Source of the DNA: Todiramphus chloris collaris
Lineage: Eukaryota > Chordata > Aves > Coraciiformes > Alcedinidae
Direction of reading: 5' to 3'
DNA: 64,000 bases
NCBI GenBank assembly: GCA_025345505.1
Contig: JANVCC010000021.1
Span: forward strand, 32,854,893 to 32,918,892
Made by a program: the position numbers and the translations under genes. The notes beneath the pieces are model-generated. The model was not told the DNA's origin. It did no database searches and was given only the letters and a program-made list of their open reading frames with translations. Numbering within the stretch: the stretch's first letter is position 1; each line of letters begins with the position of its first letter. Shown here piece after piece: positions 60,873-64,000 of this stretch.

Positions 60873-63784
60873 AAAATGTTTTTTGGGAATTGAAAGTGGC
60901 ATTGACTTTCTACTTTGCTGATGCCTCAGCAAGTACTCTCTGTCATGTCATAACCAGGGAATGAATCATATGAAAAGAAAACTTAGGAAAAAAGAAAGTG
61001 GAGACAAAAAACAAACCAGCTAGAGCTTTCTCAACTTCTGGAGTGCAGTGACAGTTGAAACAGGAAATTTTCTCCTTTTTTTTGTGCTTGATTGTAGATT
61101 TCTGTGAAAAAAGATAACAAACTAAAATGTATTTAGAATTTTTTTTTTTTCCCAGTTAATTTCAACTATGTATCCTGTCACATAATATATTGGGATTTTG
61201 TAGCTTGATACAATGATGAATGTATATGATAATCTTGAAAGTACAATACTTAATAACATAGTTTATACCTATTGAAATTCTTTATGCTTAAGCCATTTTA
61301 AAATAAGTTCTCCCTTCCATCTTCCATACCCACCCATCTATCACACCTTTCTCAACCTTTACAAATTCCTAATTCCTCAATGGGCAGTTAGATATCCCTC
61401 GGCAAATTTCCATCTAGTGGTGTGAAGTGGAGAATTCTGTAGGGGCTCTGATTCATAACTTTAATCAATTGCTGTGGCAGAGAGATGTTTCAATTAATGT
61501 GATTACATTTATACAGGTAGAGGTGCCCTGTCTAGGAATATAGGACAGAATTTCTCAAACTGAATGAGACTGAAATTCCAGAAGTACATGCTATGTCTCC
61601 AAAAAAAGTGAATTTCTTGCAATCTATAATTTCTTTCAGTTAAGGACTGCTTTATGAATGTTGTTGGTAAAATGCAAGGCTACATCTAGCAGTTGTTTTG
61701 CAAGTACAACATTTCTGCTGGTGAGTATCTAGATATGAAAGTAGAGAATCACACATGCATATAAAATATTCTAAGTATTTTCTTTTTATATCATCCAATT
61801 TGTCCTGATCTTTTTAACTTTCAGACTGGTATGTTTTATTGTATTTTACATGCTACAAACTGCTACTAAACTGAAGGATAAAACTTGTGTGTAATTTCAA
61901 AGAAGTCAACATATCTTCTTATTCCTCTGCCATAGAATGCTAATGATGATTTTTAAATGATATTTAGAATAAATTCTGCATGACTGACATTGCAAAATAC
62001 AACACGTATTACATGTAAATATTCCTAGTAGTTGGATAGGTATTTTTCATTTAAATTGCTATTATTCATACTACTGATTAACAAATAGAGCTAAGTGAGT
62101 ATGACTTCTAGTAAACACCAATGAAACAATGTTAGGATTCTGAAAGTCAGTTTCTGATATATTTAACAATTCTGGAGTGAGATGCACATCTCTGATTTAG
62201 TTGCCTAAACACCAGGACAGCAGGACAGCCAGGTACCTCAAAATGGGGTCTGGAGAAAACCATTCAGGAAAGACAGAAGCAGAGGCATATCTCTTCCTAA
62301 ACTGTTGTCAGCAGCACTGCCACACTGCTCTCTAGTAAAATGTCTTAACTTGTGACTACAACAAGCATTGAAATAATCTCCTTTTGGTCCAGTCTTGTTG
62401 TGTGATTTGTAGGTTCTGAACAATATTAGGTTTCAATGTATTCAGACTTGTAAGTCTGAGATCACAGATATATTAAAGGTGCAGCTGTAATAGTGAAGTG
62501 AGCATCAGTGATTAAAGGAAAATACTAATACAGGTCAAGTGACTTTGATTTGAGGGAACATGAGCAGGAACTAACAAGTTTCACCTATGATGTCTAAATT
62601 CTGTTGAATTCCAACTCCAAGGACTGTCGTTGCTTTGTTGCCTCTAATGTATATTAAGTTTTCACCTTTTATGTATATCATCGTCACCTTGTTTCTGGGA
62701 ATTGGAGATTAGTTTTCAAGAAAGCAAAATATTACTCTTCCATATAAATAATATATATAGACAATGATTTTTATAGTACCAAATACGTTAGAAACTAATT
62801 GCATCTCTTTAGGATATCACTAACTACAGTTAATTACCATTGCAGAATGTAAATTGCCATTTTGCTGTCTGTGTAATGAAAGTTTAGACTCCTTTGTGAA
62901 TTCCCTTTGTTCTTTGTAATCTTGATTTGGTATTTATAATATTTTCAGATAATGTTTTTTTGTTTTTTTTTTTTCATGGTGTTCAAACACTTAAGGGGAA
63001 AACCCTTAGACCTCAATATTGTAATTTTGAGACTACTGTCTAATAAGAGCTTTTCAGTTTGACCCTTTTAGGCATTTCTTGTTCATTATCTTGTCTGTGA
63101 CCTTAAAATGTTCTTGAAGGAGATATTGGGATGATACCAGTTCTACTTTTATCATGTCTGTTTAATGTGCATTCCTTATTTCTCTAAATGGATGTAAGAA
63201 AGGTATGAAGGAACTGATTTCAGTAGAGTGTTTGTTGTTCTTATGAGCTACACTCCCCCATAGTATCACCTCACCCCTGAATAGCTGATTCTAAAGGACT
63301 ATTTTTCTAATTTCTCTCTGTCTCATATCATGCATCTGGGCATGATTTCATGAGGATCTTGAAAAGAAAGAATTATCTTAGAAAGGATGAGCAAAGTGAA
63401 ATGATGGGTAACAATGACCTTTGTCACACAGAGCTGGATTTAACCAGACACTGACAAGACTGGTCTGCAGGAAGTTCTGCAGGTTATTTCAGCTCATGCT
63501 CAACAATGGCTATTGCAATAGCTGTGAACACTAATCAGGTTAAGCAAATGCTACAAAGAGTATGAGAAAAATGTGACTGGAATGATTGTGGATATATTCA
63601 CATAAAATAGGCAGGTGAAAAACTTTTAAAGCAAATATTTTTTAACTCTTAGCTAGGTATGAACATGAATGTCTGCACATTGTACCATGTCAGTATAGAA
63701 TACACTTCTTACCATTGATCTTAGAGAGGTAAGATGTCTAGCTAGCTGAAATATGGTAAATTCATTCACATCAAGGATCTGGAA
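60873..63784. other. Unique AT-rich DNA
   Basis: No gene, CR1 or LTR is recognised. T runs occur near 61140-61151 and 62963-62974. Confidence 0.7.
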
Positions 63785-64000
63785 TGACTAGAGATCTGGG
63801 CAGATGGAAACCTAGTGAAGTTCAACAAGGGCTTGTGTAGAGCCCAGTACACACACCAATACAGGTTACAGATTGACAGAAGCTCCACAGAGAAGGACCT
63901 TGGAGTTCTGAAGGACAGTAAGTTATCCACGGGACAGAAATGTGCCATTGTTGTCAAGTAGGCCAATGGTATCCTGAGGTGCATAACGAAGAGCCTGACC
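63785..64000 (+). mobile_element. CR1 LINE, internal part, continues past window
   Basis: A plus-strand CR1 starts near GAATGACTAGAGATCTGGGC. It covers the part of ORF2 just after the RT catalytic core: GTGAAGTTCAACAAGGGC, then GAGAAGGACCTTGGAGTTCT and AAGGACAGTAAGTTATCCAC, up to GGTGCATAACGAAGAGC at the edge. Frameshifts and stops are already present. The 3' end lies beyond the window. Confidence 0.87.

Noticed and set aside
60712..60932. Open frames across the N run
   Set aside because: They consist of unknown residues plus Pro or Gly runs and are artefacts of the gap.

Overview
The window reads as nuclear DNA of a bird, AT-rich and gene-poor, of the kind found in gene deserts or very long introns of avian macrochromosomes. 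The evidence is the repeat content. There are many 5'-truncated CR1 LINE copies ending in the ATTCTATGA-type CR1 tail, and solo LTRs of avian endogenous-retrovirus type with 5-bp target-site duplications. I see no operon-like packing, no recognisable host protein, and no tRNA or rRNA. Every longer open frame is a CR1 ORF2 relic, an LTR shadow, low-complexity sequence or chance. No previously undescribed system is evident; the informative content is repeat archaeology.

Layout. 1-1344 is unique AT-rich DNA. 1345-4440 is a nested cluster: a plus-strand CR1 (1345-4148) interrupted by a 128-bp minus-strand CR1 tail (1550-1677) and a solo LTR (2648-3434), followed by a second CR1 tail (4150-4440). 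4441-9229 is mostly unique, with one exon-like segment (8588-8644). 9230-10700 is a GC-richer, probably transposon-derived block next to two CR1 tails (10703-11186 and 11370-11675). 11676-18356 is unique plus a 23-G run and a long T/G-rich tract. 18357-18732 is a solo LTR of a second family. About 20640-22780 is a minus-strand CR1 (endonuclease to RT) split by another solo LTR (21929-22733). 22781-39147 is largely unique, with one CR1 tail that has an inverted end (26585-26800) and a GC-rich patch (35729-36050). 39148-39848, 47238-48041 and 58075-58850 are three more solo LTRs of the first family. 46255-46745 is a CR1, and 48886-49359 is a minus-strand LTR of the second family carrying a 34-bp insertion copied from or shared with 50808-50841. 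An exact 100-N assembly gap (60762-60861) lies inside a poly-C tract. A CR1 copy runs off the right edge from about 63785.

In all, five solo LTRs of one family and two of a related family, plus at least nine CR1 fragments, make up roughly 10 kb. Four of the five first-family LTRs keep 5-bp duplications (one with a single mismatch) and the plus-strand copy does not, which points to a past rearrangement or a lost edge. The parts do not work together as a functional unit. Three exon-like segments with good splice consensus (8588-8644, 44108-44173, 55446-55553) are flagged only as candidates.
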